Notes: generated from the sequence alone by a model not told the origin. Numbered from the stretch's first letter, positions 1-15,000 are shown. The stretch: 64,000 nucleotides of DNA from Elusimicrobiota bacterium (GCA_016205025.1 JACQJO010000064.1:20805-84804), one strand, 5' to 3'. Translations and numbers: made by a program.

Positions 1-1
1 T

Positions 2-3000
2 AGACTGCTGTTTGCGAACGCCCTGCCCATGTCCAGCAACGCCGTCTTAGAGGCCACGTTCCCTGGTTACGCGGATGGTATCACGGGAAACGAGCTGGCC
101 AAAGCCCGTGCTTCCGCGATTCATCAACTTTCCGATGCCGGGGCCACCCTGCCCAGTGGGCCTGCGACCGATTATTCCAATCTCTTCACCATCCTTCGAA
201 CGGGACTTATTATTAGCGCGTTGTCAGCGGCCTCGGCAGTCCTCCTGATTTCCCAGGGGAATTTTAACAGCTGGTGGCCTGTCGTTGGTTCAGTGGCCGT
301 TATCGTTATTGCGGATAATTTTTTAAAGAGAATTTATGAAAAGTTTGCGCAGTTAAGCGCTTCGGATATAGCGGCCAAAGAAGGCGCCACGAAGCAGGCT
401 GTTTTAGGGCATGTGGATTCCTCCAAGTGGAAATACAATGTGGTGGCCGAGATTTTTGGCCAACTCCTTGTTTTTTCCGTTTTGGGTAAATTCGGTCCCG
501 CGATCGCCGTAGCATCAGCTTTTGGTTATTCAGCCGTGACCAGGCTTATTGCTTTGGCAGTTGTTATCCGCACCCAGCCGAAGGTGAGCCGCGAGATTTA
601 TGAGCCTAAAACCCAAGCGCCGCCAAAGTCACCCTTTAATCTCAAGCAGTATTTCCAGACGCTTGGGCAGGCGGTCACAGTGACGCTCAAGACCAAGGTG
701 CTGCGCTGGGATACCGTTCTAGAGGCCTATGAAATGGGGATTTTTGGCAAAGCCTTTTACGGTGTTTTTCTTCCTTTTTACCTTTCTCATATTTTTGGTT
801 TTGGCCACGCCGGATTAGCCGGGTTCTTACTGGTTAGAAATTTCGGTTCATTAGCCGGCAATGTCCTTGTTGACCGTTTGAATGCCAGGGATTACGTTGA
901 AAGGCACCCTCGGGCTAAAATTTGGATGGCGGTGTCCATCGCGTTTACCCGGCCCCTCTTTTTGATTCTTTTTGCTATTGGAGCGAAAACAGGATTGGTG
1001 GGGCTGGCTTCGGCCGCGCCCTTATTGCCTTTTTTGGTGGGTTACATGGCGCTGTCCGGTTTTGTTGAGGCTTTTCATTGGAACGTTTTAAACCGCGTTG
1101 TCTATGAAAAGATACCAAACGGAATCTTTGGTTCAGTAAAGGCGGTGCGCGATATGTTCGTTATGGCGGTGGGAGCCGGCGGGGCTTTTGCAGCGGAACG
1201 CTGGCTAATGCCCCAAGGCCTCTTTTTCACCTCAATGGCGATCGGCACCATAGGACTTGGCCTGATGGTTTTTGAATTTGCCATCCCGCGCCTCTACGGC
1301 ATGATCGAAGCCAGCCGCGCGCCCCGGTGGATCAGGAAATTGGCGGATGGGATTCAGGATATAGCTAATAAAGTGGCGGGGCTGGTTGGGTTAGGGGTTA
1401 ATGCCAAAGAACAAAAAACAATCGTCACCATACGAGATATTTTGGTTGCTTTTTGGCCTTATCTGGTAGGCATGGTGGTCATGCAGGTAGGGATCGAAAT
1501 TTTTGGAGTCGCCAGGAATTGGATGCTCAAAGACCAACTTGGAGCAACCGCTCAAGTGCTAAGCGCGGTAACTCTGGTGCGCGTGGCGATAGGCATTCTT
1601 ATCAGTCCTTTAAGCGGCTATTTGGTGGATCGATTTTCCGGCAAATTGAATCGTTTAATGGCGGTTAGTTTTATAGCGAGCGCAATACCTGTCGTTTCCA
1701 TGATTTTTTTAGAGAAATCCTTGACGACCCCGCTTTTTGTCGGGCTATATGCGCTTACTTCAATCCTGATGTCACCCGGAAACATTGCCGGCGGCGCTTT
1801 AATCGCTCATAGAGTCAACAAGGATGGGGAAGTTATTAAAAAGGTTGACTTTTTGACCCATAACTTGCTGGAAATCGTGGGAGCCAGCGGACCGGTAGTT
1901 GCCGGCTATCTTGTGGCCAGCCTTGGAAACATCGTTGGCTTTAAGATTTATCCGGTAGCTTTGGTGATCGGGGGTCTTACGTTTTTAGCGCTGGGTTCGC
2001 GAAAAGAAAAGCGAACCGGCGGGGATGATCAGCAGAAATCAGCAGAGGGATTTTTTCGCAGCGCATTTAAGGGGATCGCGGAGGTGCTTTCTAATCCACG
2101 GTTGCGCTGGCCAGTTATTTTGAGCTTCCCCCTGACGATAGTTCACTCCGCTTTTTACGGATTGATCGCTCTTGTGTACGTGAGCAATTATTTTCCGGCA
2201 AATAAGGAGTTGTATGGCTGGATCGTGGGAGGGTATAGCTTGGGCGGCTGGCTGGCGTCCTTGATTGGACTTATGCCCTGGGCTAAAAAAATCAGCCTGA
2301 CCACATGGACCAGAATCGGCGGCGCTTCCCTTCTTCTCTTTTGGAGTTATTCTTGGGTTAACCCGTATTTGATTGTGGGAGCCATGACCTTATACGGACT
2401 TTTGAGTATCCCGGCAGAAATAAGTTTGCCTGCCAGGGTTAAGGCCGAGGCTCCCAAAGAGATGCAGGGACGCGTTCAGGCTGGTCAAGGCATGTTGCAC
2501 GGGTTGGCCTTGTTGGTTGGGTTACCTGTCTTGGCTTTTCTTTTTGATCGCTTGGGAAACGGAGCATTTCCAGCGCTGGCCATAATTCTTTCCGCAGCCA
2601 GTCTGGCGATGATCGTGTTTTCGCGTTTAGTTGAGGCTCCGGGAACTTTTGGGACCGTGGTTCGGAAAGCTTTAAAGCGCGCCAAGGACACCCCATCGGT
2701 CTGGGTTCCTTGGGTGGCCCTGCCGGCGGGAGCCTTGTTGCTTTTGCATTTGATGGGAAGCGCCGGCGGCGCTTTGGCTGCAGTTGCCCCGCCGGCGGCG
2801 CTAAACCCGACTCCGAACCTGGCGGGCACAGCCGCGGGCAAAGTTGTTGCTGGGTCCGGCCTGCTCGGATCAGTTGGGTCGCTGATCAGCTGGATTACCT
2901 CGGGAGATGATATGACGGCTAAGATCCTGGCCACGATTTTGATTCTGGTGGTAACCCGCTTTGTGACTCAACAACTTCGAGATAGAACCAGAAGCGCTCT

Positions 3001-6000
3001 GGGCCAAAATCAAATCTGGAAATATAAAACATGGAATAAGAGGCAAGACGTCATTGAGATGGTCGGACTGCTTCCCTGGGCAGCTGCCGCCTATCTTATT
3101 GCTGGACGTTGGGGAGGCACTACTGCCGTTGGCATCCTTAGCGCCGCGTTGGTTCTTGGTTTACAAAAGAAGATATCCGTTTTCATAGACAGCCTGTTGA
3201 TTACTTTCGACGTTCCTAAAAAATGGATTAGCGTCGGCGACTGGATTCAAATTAATGGCGCGCCAGGCAGAGTTCTTCAAACGACACGTTTATACGTGGA
3301 CGTATTGCTTGATGGAGGAGAAGGAATAGTCAGGCGGATTCCCAACTCCATGATTATTGACGGGTCTTATGATTACAAAGCCAATGAGGGAGAGTATGAC
3401 ATTGGAAAGCCGAGGCTCATTCGATATTACACCAAGAGGTTGCCATCATTCGCTTTCCGGCCGGGACATCCGGTTGAACCGTTGTGGGTGGATATGTTTG
3501 AAGCGACGCCGGATGTTTACAAGGCAATGTTTTACGACCAACGGTCAAAGCCCATTAAGCGGGTTATTGAGGAAGGCACAAAAACTAAGAAAAAGGGTTA
3601 CATTTTGCTCGATTATAAGCACGTTTTTGGTCCTGATGGAAAAGTCCTGGAGGATTTGCAGGAAGGGGTCAAGGCCCTTCTTGAAACCAAGGCCGGTCAA
3701 GAGCGTCTCGAAGTTCGAATTGCTCCTCCCAAAAGTTCAAGAACCCAGCAGCACAATAAAATTTTCATTGGCGGCCGCAAAAGAAATCCGACTCTGCTTG
3801 ATAGGCTGCTCAAATTTATCGGCCGCAAGAGGTATTACAGAATACTGGGCATGGGTTCCTATAACCCCGGGCCGACATCAGAAGAGCAACATTTTGAAAA
3901 CATGGCCTTTACCGACGATGAAGAAACGATTGATTTTTATGAGGAAAATTTTGATTCCCTATGGGCTCAAAGTAAAACATTCAAAGAGATCTTGGCGATG
4001 GATCCCAAGAATTATCGTCTTGATCCTTCCTGGATTCCGCCCACAAGGGAGCCCACTATTGAATATAACGGCGGCAAGCTGCCTATTGCGGCCTTCTCGC
4101 CCAATTCTGGTCCCGGCGGCATCAAAGATTTAAAGATCAGCGGGGTTAAGCTTGCACGGCGTTCTGTAAAAATTATCACCTCCTCGCTATTTTCAAAGCC
4201 TTTCGCGGATGCCTTGGTTGGCGGTGAGTTGGGCGCTATAACGGTTCAGGGGGTTTTAGATGCCCGTCAGCATGCCAATCAGTACGCCAAGGACGATTTT
4301 TTGGCGAGAAATGAGGTTGAGGTTTATCTTTATGGAGGTCCCAATAGTGACCAAGATATTCACGAAAAGGTTCACGATAAGATCGTTATTATTGATGACA
4401 CGATTGTGATCACCGGTTCCGCCGCGGACAGCGAAAATGCTTTTGAGCACAATTTTGAAAACGCCCGCACTATTGTTGATCCGCAGGACGTGATGGCTTA
4501 TGTCCAGAGATTCGACAAAATGTTCGCGGCGGCCAAGAAAGCCAACGACGGCGTCGCCCTTGGAAAACGAAACCAGCGCGGAGGGTCATGGCGCGGGTCC
4601 GGGGGAGGTTTCGGGAACAGAAGAGGAGATAGCAAAGAGGAAATAAAGCCTGGAACCAGAGCGCCGGCGCCGGATAAGAACAAGCAGCCTGCCAAAAAAG
4701 TCATAGCGAGAGACAATGGGGCGAAGCAATCTAATGGAAAAGTAAAATCCAAAGCCCCAACTGCCCCGGTCAAACGCAAGCTGGGCCGCAGAGTGGTGAA
4801 GGCCCTGGCCATGGTGGGCGTCGCTTTGGTAGCTGGCCAGGCTTTGGCGGATGACGGCGCGACCCCTGATGCCGTCACCCTGGCGTCATTTGTGGCGCAG
4901 TATTGGCCGTTGGGGTTGTTGGTGTTGGCGGCGGGAGTCGGCTTGGGTTGGTGGTGGGCCCGAAGAAAAGTAGGGACAGACACTACTTTTTCTAAAGAAA
5001 AAGTAGTGTCTGTCCCTACTAAACCCGGGCCGGTGATGACGCCTTCGGCCTCGGCGCCGGCTGTTATTGAGCGCTTGGGCAAAGGGGAAAAACCCTTATT
5101 TAAGATCACGGCTTCCGGCGCCGGCTACAAGATGGAGATCGCCAAGGACCAGCTTGGAAAAATTTACAACTGGGCCTTGACCTTGGAGCGCGGCATCGGC
5201 GTTCAGGGTCTTGATTCCCATTATCAGATCGGAGAACTGGCCGTCGGTTTTGAAAGAGTTGATGACGAAATCCGGCTGGTGGTTAAACGCACTGAAATCC
5301 GCGCCCCTCCGGATTCGCCCATTGGGAAAGCGCTGGCTGAATCTTTAGCCGAGCCCATTATCGCCGCCGCCAAAATTCTTAAAAACGAATCTTCCGATGA
5401 AAAATTTGTTGTCAGCTTTGACGAGCTTTTTTTAAAGAATACGCTCGGCCTGCCTTTCGGTCAGGGAAAAGTTGAATTCATCAGGGCTTATGCCGGCAAT
5501 GTCGAAATCAAACTAAACCATATTTTTCGCGTCGGTTCAGTGGGCCTGCCGGTAGCTTTGCGCTACAGTCTGGCGCAGCGCCCGCCGCAGGGGTACCGCC
5601 CTAGAATCGTGGATGATCCGATGGGATATTTTTCAACCATCTGGAAAGACTGGACCCGGGGCCCGGCGCGCGAGGACACCAAGCGCGCCATCAACCGATG
5701 GCGGCTGGAAAAGAAAGATGCTAAAGCCGCCGTTTCGGAAGTCAAAAATCCCATCGTGTGGGTCATTGCCAATACGGTTCCCAATGAATATAGGGAAGCG
5801 GTGGAGCGCGGCATGCTGGCCTGGAATAAGGCTTTTGAGAAGATCGGATTTAAAAACGCGATCGCGGTGCGTCAACAGCCGGATGAAGTTGCGCCGAGGT
5901 CGAAGGATTCCGGAGGCTTGATTTCAAGATTCGCGCCTGACTTTGCCTTGCCTTCTTGGTTGGGCGGACCGGCATTTAAAGCGGGTGATCCGGGGTTCGA

Positions 6001-9000
6001 TCCGGAAGATATCCGCAACAATGTTTTCCATTGGTTTGTGGACATGAACAGGGTTTACGCGATGGGCCCTTCGCGTGCTGATCCCCTGACCGGAGAGATT
6101 TACAATGCCAACGTGATTTTTAATGCCCGCATGATCGAAGCGGTTGAGCGTGACTGGGAGAGAATAAATCCTGGAGAGGAGACCCTGGATCCCGTCCTGC
6201 GGCGGGATGACGGAGAAGAGGGAGCGGGCAGGCAGTTGAGTTCGCTTTTTGAGGGATCAAAGAAACCTCGGCACTACTGCAATTACGCCGAGCGGCTGAC
6301 CCAGCAGGCCCGATTCGCTTATGCTGTTTTGGAGGCGCGCGGTGATTTCAGTCCAGAGAAAAAGAAGCAGTTTATTCTTGATTTCATCACGGACGTTACG
6401 ATGCATGAAATCGGCCATACCTCGGGACTGCGGCATAATTTCGCGGGCAGTACCTGGAGAACGTTGAGAGAAATCAACGAAGCCGATGACGGTCTTAAGG
6501 CAGCTGCCGTGATGGATTATACGCCGGTCAATGTCGCGGCTCCGGGGGAAAAGCAGGGACCTTATTGGCAAACCCAGATTGGTCCTTATGATTATTGGAT
6601 CATCGAGCGCGGTTATAAAGAATTCCCGCCGGAAAAAGAGCAGGAGGAGTTGGCCAAAATTGAAGCCCGCGCGCAGAATGACCGGGCTTTAAGGTACGCT
6701 CCGGATGAAGATTTGGACACCGGCAATCCACGGGCGCAGTTGTGGGATTTGGGCGAGGCGTTGGAGTTCGCCCAGAACCGGGCGCTTGTTGTCCGGGAGC
6801 TGTGGAATAAACTGCAAGAACTGAAGCTGGCGCCGGGCCAGCCTTATTCCCATCTTACCAAGAGATTCGCGACAGGCCTTTTTGAGTATCAGCGCGCGGT
6901 CGAGGTAGCTTTGGCCAATATCGGAGGCATTGAAATCAGCCGGTTGCCGGCCGGCGGGAAAGGGCTCCCAGCCGAGCCTGTCAGCGCAGAAAAGCAAAGA
7001 GAGGTCTTGATATTTTTAGACGAATTCGTTTTTTCGGACAAGCCGTTTACGTTTCCGCCTGAATTTTTAAGCAAGCTGGTTTTGGATCACCGAGGAACGG
7101 TTGAGGAGCCTTATGCCGGCGCCGGTCTTCTGGATGTTGATGGGCAAATATTCGGACTGCGCCAGAAGGTTTTAAATTACGTTTTCGACGCCGAAACGCA
7201 CCAGCGTTTGGTCAGTTCCAGGTCTTTGGCCAAGGGCGCCAAAACTCTTTCTTTGAATGAATTTTTCGGCCGGTTAACAAAATCTATTTGGCAAGAAGTC
7301 TTCCAAGCCAAGCGCGGCGGAGTCAAAGCTGTTTCACCTCTACGACGTGAGCTTCAGCGGGCGTACTTGTTGCGTCTGATTCAACTGGCTTTAAGTACGG
7401 ACGCGGCCAAGGGCGAGGCGTCTTCCGCGGCGCGGTCCAATCTTATTGATCTGGCGGTCGCTTTGGGACGGGTGGCTAAAACCAGGTGGGATGAAGAAAC
7501 CGCTGGGCACTTGGGACAGGTAACCCAAGACATTGTCGGAGTTATTGAGAGTGGAAGATCATTTGAGGAGGAATCAGGCGGGGGCGAAGGCGGAATGGTC
7601 ATCCGCCTCGGCAGGGCCCGTTCGCTTTTAAACCAAGCTTTAAGCGATTTTCGAAACACTGGCGCCGCGCGGGCATCTTTTGAAGGCTTGCCGACCGAGC
7701 CGGGGGATGGCGCGTCCCGCAGGTATCGCGGTTTTTTAACGACTGAACTTGCGATGAGCGCGGCTCTGGCCGGCCTTTTGGCAACGGCGGGCGCGGCGAC
7801 GAATCCCGCCTGGCGCTATCCGTGGGCTGCTTTTGCGGCGGCGTTGGGAACTTCGGGATTGATCGCGGCGGCTGTCGCGCTGGGCGCTCTGGCGGTTTAT
7901 TTGGGGATTTTTCTTCTTAAAGAGCGGGGCAAGTCTGGCAACCAGACTTCTTACGGCATGTTGGACTTGTTCGGGGTCGTGATCAGCATTGGTTTGACTG
8001 TGGTTGTCTCGGGGTACTTGGGATTGGGCTTGATCAGCTCCCCCGCTTCTTTTATCGGTATCAGTCTGATTGCTCAAGGCATAGCGCTTTCGCTTCTTTT
8101 GGCCGGCCTTGTGACACCGCTTAAACGTTCCGGCGTTGTGCGCACGTTGCCTTCGCTTTTGACTGGCATTCAGGGGATTCTTTTGATGTCCACGGCTTAT
8201 CCTCTTGTGGTGAGCGCAGTCGAACCAGGGTTTTCCTGGCCGCTGTTGGCGGCAGGTTATGCAGCGTTGGTTAACACCTTTGGGATGGGGCGGCTTGGCA
8301 TCAAGAAGAATGCTGCTGATGAAGGGCAAAAGGAGGAGTACACTGATGCCAATGGAATGCGAACATTTGCCGCGGCGGCATTGACATCGGTGGGCATCTG
8401 GGCGATGGTAATCGGCCAGCCGGCGGTGGCCGCTTTTGCGGGAGCGTTCGCCTTTTTGATTCTAGTTGCGTCCAAAGCCTTTGAGATGCGCCATCCTTTT
8501 ACGCGGGCCGCGGCCGCCTTGAGCGTTTATTTGGGGGTGACCAGCGCGCTGGGCGGATCTTTGGTTTTGGGGGGCGCCCTGGCATTGGCCGGTTTGGGAT
8601 TGGGATTTTTGACTTTTTGGGCTCCTGGAGCCCCTAAATTTTTGCGGGCCGTGACGCCTGTCCTTCAGGCACCGCTTCTTGCGTTGCTCTTTCTTTCAGG
8701 CCACCCATTACTAGGCACGATCTTGCTGGTTAACACAGCCGGCATGGCCCGCTACGCTTTGTATCCCCAGGATTTCCGCAATCCCAGCTATGACACGAAC
8801 AGCGAAAACACGGCCGCGGCCCGTTTTGGTTCGATGTTGATTCCTCTGGCTGGATGGACGGCGTTTATTTTTCCGTGGCATGTGTCGTTAATTTTAGGGC
8901 TGATCTCGTTTGGTTCCTTGGCGTACGCCGGGGCTTTTAGCTTCAACAATTTTCTTAAGGTTTGGGGGCGGGGTTTTGTGGATCACGCGAAAGAGCCCAT

Positions 9001-12000
9001 CGCCAAGGCCTGGAAAACAACCACCGCCTGGTTTACCCGTTTGGCCAACAAATCGGACTCTTCCGAAGATTGGATTTCGTTTTTGGGAACCGTTCCTTTC
9101 GTTTTGATGGCTATGCCGGGAGTCGTCGGATCTTTTATTTTAAGTTTGGCCGGCGTTATTTTCTGGGGTGTTTCCCGGGGGTTGCAGGATGCGCTGGAAA
9201 GCGTATCTCCCCAAGGCAGGATGACCGCCGCGCTGAAGGCGTTTAATGACAGTTGGACGTTCGCTGCGGGTAAAACGCTGGATGCGGTTGAGCCGGTTGC
9301 GTCAAGACCATCCGAATTCATTGCCAAAGGAGTGGTTACCCTGCCTTTGGCTTTTGGGTTTTTAGTTCTAGGGCAGATCGTTTTAATGGTCAGCTGGGCA
9401 ACGGCTGTTGCGTTTGGATTGATCAGAGGACTTTTGCAAGGACTGGCTGTTTTGGTTCGCGGACCGCCGGCTTCCGTCATTGCGAGTGGCGCTGCGGGCG
9501 CCACGAAGCAATCTCATGAAAAGGTTGTTGCTTCTGATGAGATTGCTTCGTCGCCGATGGCTCCTCGCAATGACAAGAAAAATTTCAATCTTTTTCGGTG
9601 GACAGGACTTCTTGTAGGCATAGGGATTGCGGGGACGCCGGTTTATTTGGCGTGGGCATTAGGCGTCACTAACTTTTTTCTTTTAAGCAGTTTCGCGGTA
9701 ACTTCCCTTGCTTTAGCCATTCAACTCTTCACTCTTCTTTCCTCCAAAAAAGATTCCCGAATTTTAAGATCACTGCCCGGTTGGTCCTTGGGCGTCCTGG
9801 GGATTGACCTTTTTCTTCTTCACTTGCCGTTGCTTTCGGTTAAGTTTACCGTTGGCGCCGCGGCCATTTTCGGGGCGGGTGTTTTGGCGCTGGCCAACAG
9901 ATTCGCTTTGACCAGAATCGCCAAGCCCAGCCGGAAAGAAAAAGACGCGGACGGACTTGACAATGAGGAGAATGAGTTTAAGGATCCATCGGGACTGGCA
10001 GCTTATATCGGAACTCTGCTTACCTCCCTAACGGCTGTTTTGGCTGTCGCGAGCCGGCCTGAAACCGTCGTGCTCTCCGGTCTCTTCGCCGTCATGTTTC
10101 TTGGCGGCGGCCACCTATCCCGAGCTTACGGCTCCCGAAGGGCTTTTTTTAAGGCCGCTATTATCGGTCTTGGCTTTGTGGGAATCGCTTTGGCTACGGT
10201 CGGACATTCCTTGGTTTTGGGCGGCGCTTTGGTAACCAGCGCCATCGGACTTGGGTTCCTGCTGGTGCCCGTTGAGAATATCCAGACCAGGAAGTTAGCC
10301 CCGGCGCTTCAACTTCCGTTGCTCGCGGCCGTTTTTCCAGGCGGTTCATGGTGGCTGGTTGCGCCTTTGGTTTTAGTCACGGCTATTAATACCGGCGGCC
10401 TTCTCCACTTTGTTTTAAGACCTCAAAAGTTTAAGGGAGAGGAACGAATTGGTTTGCGGTGGGGGTACTTCCTCACGCCCCTGGCTGTTTTAGCTGCGGC
10501 GTGGTATCCCCTCCACATCCCCCTCATTTTGGTTGGGGTTGGTTCTCTGGTTTTAGCCTTTAGCAAGGCTTTTGATATTGATATCGCTTTCTTCCAGGCT
10601 TTATTAAAGGGATTCCGTGAGGCTTTTTGGGAGCCCTATGATCCGGCCATGGAAAAAGTCAGTGAGTGGTTCTTTAAGTCGGCCAATAAGTGGGACATTC
10701 GGACTTTGCCAGGACAAATCGTGGGTTTGGGGACGCTGGCCATTTGGATGCTCGCGACCGGCGCCATTGGCATGGTTTTGGCTCTTCTTAGCTGTGTTGT
10801 TTGGGGTGCGATTGAAGGTTTGAGGGTGGCGGTTAGCCAGACTTGGCCCAAAAGCAGGAGCGATCGTTTCTTTCAAACCCTTTCCCAGGATACCAAGAAA
10901 ATTTTCTCTTGGAGTTTGGACACGCTGCCTAAGCCCTTTTTCGACGCTTACATGGCTTTGGCGGCGCGGCCCAAGTTGTTCATCGCCGTTGTTTTAGCGC
11001 AGGAGGCGTTTTTGGCTTTCGTGACGGGTTTGGCCGGCCCCTGGTGGTTCTGGGTGATCCGCGGCATTCTTTTGGTGCCCTTTCCTCTGCTCGTTGCCCA
11101 GTCCGCGCAGCTTTTAAGTTTCGCGGCCAGCGCGGTTGTTTCCTTGATCCACGGTGTGATAGTTGCCTTTAGCGGCGCAGGCAGAGGGCCGGGAACTCTG
11201 GCAGTCTTGCTGGGCGCCGGCGTTACGCTTCTGGCGATTTTATGGACTGGATCATCTGATATTGCCGAAGCTATGCAAAAAGTAGGGACAGACACTACTT
11301 TTCAAAAAGTAGTGTCTGTCCCTACTTTTTCTATTGTCCCTTGGGTTGGCGGGGGAGTGATTGCGCTGTTGGCCGGGGCCGCTGTTATTTTTGGCTACCG
11401 GTATTTCTTCGGACGCCCGAAATATGAGAGAAATATTCTGCGCGGAATAAGGCCGGTTAAGGCCCGGACTCTTGACGAGACTGGCGAGAATGAACTTTTT
11501 TCCCGAATCGCGGCCAATCCCCATCGCTTGGTTATTTTTAATTTTGACGCGCTTTTTGACCTTAAAACCCGCCAAGTTCCTTTGGCCGTTATTGATCGCC
11601 TGATTTCGCTAAGACAACAAGGACTTACCATTTTTGTCACTTCGGGGCGCAGTTTTGACACCAGAAAAGGATCTGGACCCGAAGCGAGCACCATTGAAGA
11701 ACTTCTGATTGACCCATTGAAGCGGCGTTTGTCCCAAAGCAATCAAGATGCCGCGAGCATTTTAAAGGATTTATACGCGGCTTCGGACTATGGCAGCCAG
11801 CTTGTTGGTTTTGATCATGGAGAAGCTTTTGAAATAGCCAGGGAAAGATTTGACGATAGGGAGCAGTTGAAGATCGAGGAGGCCTTGAAAGGATTTTTTA
11901 AGGCCGCGAAGAGCGACAGGGTCCAGATCAATCAAATTGACCAGGCCGGCCACATTCTCATTACGGTTACCCCTGAAATTCCGGGCGCTAATGTTAAAGA

Positions 12001-15000
12001 GGAGTTAAATCAGGCGTTTGGGTTGTACCAAACGTTTGCCCAGGTGCATGGAGTTGACGCTCCCTACGCTTTGGGACCCAATTCGTTTAGCATCACCAAA
12101 ACGCACAAGGGGTTGGCGGTTAAAAAATTGCTGCAACGATTGGTTGAAGAAAGAAAGGCCGGATTTGAACCTGATGAAATTTTAACCGTTGGCGCCGAGT
12201 ACTCTATCGCTCCGGTTGGCAGTGATCTCGCCGTGGCTTCCATGCTTAAGGGAAGCGAACACTTGGATGTGGGTGATGAGGAAGGAAAGCTGATCCCCGA
12301 AGATGTCCGGCTGGTTTCAGTTAAAGGCGTTGACGGCACACTGCGCGTTTTGGAAACCCTTGAAAACGGTTTTAGACAAAAGAAAGCGCGCGAGGAGGAA
12401 GAGGCCGCAAGGCATCCTCTTTTATCCGGCAAGGCCATCGGGGCCGTTATTTTGGCTGTTTTAGGAGCCACCGCTTTATTGGCTTTCGCGACGCCGGCTC
12501 ATTGGCTGGCCAATTTTTCCTTTATTAAGCTAACCATACCCGTTGTCGCGGCGGGGATACTGTTTTCCGCGGGAAGAAACGGCCTTCAGAAGTATGTTTT
12601 AAACCGGGAACATGGAAGGCTGCAGATTCTGACTTTTCTTTTGTATGCCCATTTGGCCATGGTTCCTTTGGCCTTTCTATTGTGGCGGTGGTTTAGCCCC
12701 AGGTTTTCTTTAGATTTTGTGTGGTGGTCGCCGGCCGTGGGCATACTCTACGCGCTTGGAGGTTACTTTCTCTCGCACGCGGTGAAAGAAAATCTCAATA
12801 AAACGATCGCCTATTACTCTTCAATAACGCCGGCGGTGGTTATCATTTTAGCCTTATTTTTTATTTCCGGAGAGTGGGACCTTTTAAAATTTTCAACGTC
12901 CGGCGCTTGGCAGCGTTGGCTTGGCTTGGCGTTTAGCGCATTAGGGCTTGGTTTGTTGTCCAGCCGGCCTTCGCGCCTGGCCTGGAATCACAAAGCTTGG
13001 ACCGGCTGGATGATCCCGGCGGTCCTGCTTTTTGGCGCCGGAACATTTATTTTGAAGTGTTTTGTTCACGCTTGGCCGGATTTGGCCTTGGAACTTCTTT
13101 TGATCAATCAAGTCAGCGGACTTGCCGCCACCGCATTGCTCATTTTGTGGGAGAGATGGAAAAACAAAAAAGAGATTCCGTTTAGGGTTACCCAAAGCCA
13201 GTTAAGCTGGTCGTCGCTTCAAGGAACAGCGGCTGTCCTTTCTTTTGGTTTGTTTAACATCGGACTGGCTATGATGCCGGCAACCTTGTTTGTGCCGATT
13301 CACGTAGTGGGCGCTTTAATCGGGACCATTCTAATCGGCCGGTTCCTTTTGGGCGAGAGATTTACCAGAAAAGAGCGCTGGGGCATCGCGATCGGAACCC
13401 TGGCGGCTTCGATTCTTTCCTTGCCGCCGGTCAGCGTTTTGCTTAAAGCGATCGGATGGTTAAAAGGAGTTTCCGCCGCCGGGTTTGGCGTACAAAGCGC
13501 CGGCAAGCCCTTAACGGTTTTGGGCGCCGCTGTTTTGGGCGCGGGTTCAAAGAAACTTAAAAAAGCGATCAAGGCGAAAGCCAAAGGCAAATATGTTTCC
13601 CGCGCCACAGTTCTTAAACAAATTTTAAGCCGTCCGTTGTCCGCCAGAGAAGCCGCGGCCTTGACCCGCAAAGCCGTTAAAGTTAAATCAGGCAAAGAGG
13701 CGCCGGCCACCCGGGGACCGCCGCCGGCCGATCATGACTTAACTAAAAATACCTTTGTTCTCTACGACCTTGAAGTCACCGAATTTTCACCCAGCGCCGG
13801 CCGGATACTTGAGATGGCCGCGATCCGGTTTAGACTGGTCAAAGATAAAAAAACCGGTCTTTATAGAGCTGTCTTTGACAAGAAAAAAGACGTTTTTGAT
13901 CAGTTAGTCAATCCAGGGCGAAGGGTTGGCCGGAAAATTATTCCTTACCATATTTCCGAAGCCAGCACGCGCATTCATGGCATCTCTGACTTTGCGGTGC
14001 GCAACAAGCCCACTATTGACCAGGTGATGCCAAGGTTCCTCAAATTTTTAAACAAAGTTCCCGGCTCCATCGTCGTTGGGCAAAACATCGGTTTTGACGT
14101 CCGGTATGTTAACGCCAATCTTTATCATGCCGACGGTCAAATCCCCAATCTTCAAGTTCTCGATACGCTCAAGTTTTCCAGAACCACGGCCCGCGACGGC
14201 GTCATTAAGCGCCCAAGCAACCATCAATTGACCACCTTGATCGAAGAGTTTAAGTTGAAAATGGAACAAGCCCACCGCGCTTTAGGCGATTCTCTGATGA
14301 CCATCTATGTGTTTGTTTACTTGATCAACCATCTTGATCAATATTACCGGAAGTTTCATAAAAGAGGCATTAATTCGAGAGATTTATTCAATTATGCGCG
14401 CCATTATCCGCTGATCCGGTTTATTCGGCTGGCCAAGCCGGACAACCGCGTTGATGTTCATACGCACAGTTTCTTTTCGGATGGCAACGTGCCTCCCGAG
14501 ACAGTGGTGCGGGCGTTCCACGAGGAGGGGGTCGAAATTTATTCTCTGACCGATCACGACACGTTGGATGGCTACGAAAGAGCCTTGATGGAGGCGGCGC
14601 GCTTAAACATCAAGCCGCCTATTCCCGGGGTGGAGGTGACCGCGACGGACCCAAGAAGCGGCGAAGAAATGCATTTTGTGGCGTTGGCTTTTGATTCCAG
14701 GAATCCTCAAATGCTGGATCTTTTGCAAAAAAATAATCTCGAGAGAATCCGCCGCATAAAAGCCATTATTGAAAAACTCAATAAAGAACTTGAGCGGCTT
14801 TCTAGGGTGGTTAATAAACCTTTGGTTCAGCTCTCTTACGAAGAAATCGTGAAAGAGTTGTTTAAGAAAAGAAGAGGCAATAAGGGCTCCTTTGTTCTGC
14901 CGCACGTTGCCAGGCCGCTGGCGATAGCTTTAAACAAGAAGGGCTATACCATGTCTGATTTGGAGAGAACGATCGTTATTAAGAAAAAAATCCAAGCAAA

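Noticed and set aside
4498..5109. Minus-strand frame of 203 codons
   Set aside because: It only reads the palindrome and the complement of a basic linker; no ribosome site and no recognisable protein.
7736..8329. Minus-strand open frame of 197 codons inside giant ORF 1
   Set aside because: It is rich in Arg, Gln and His with no domain sense and lies opposite a clear membrane region; a shadow frame.
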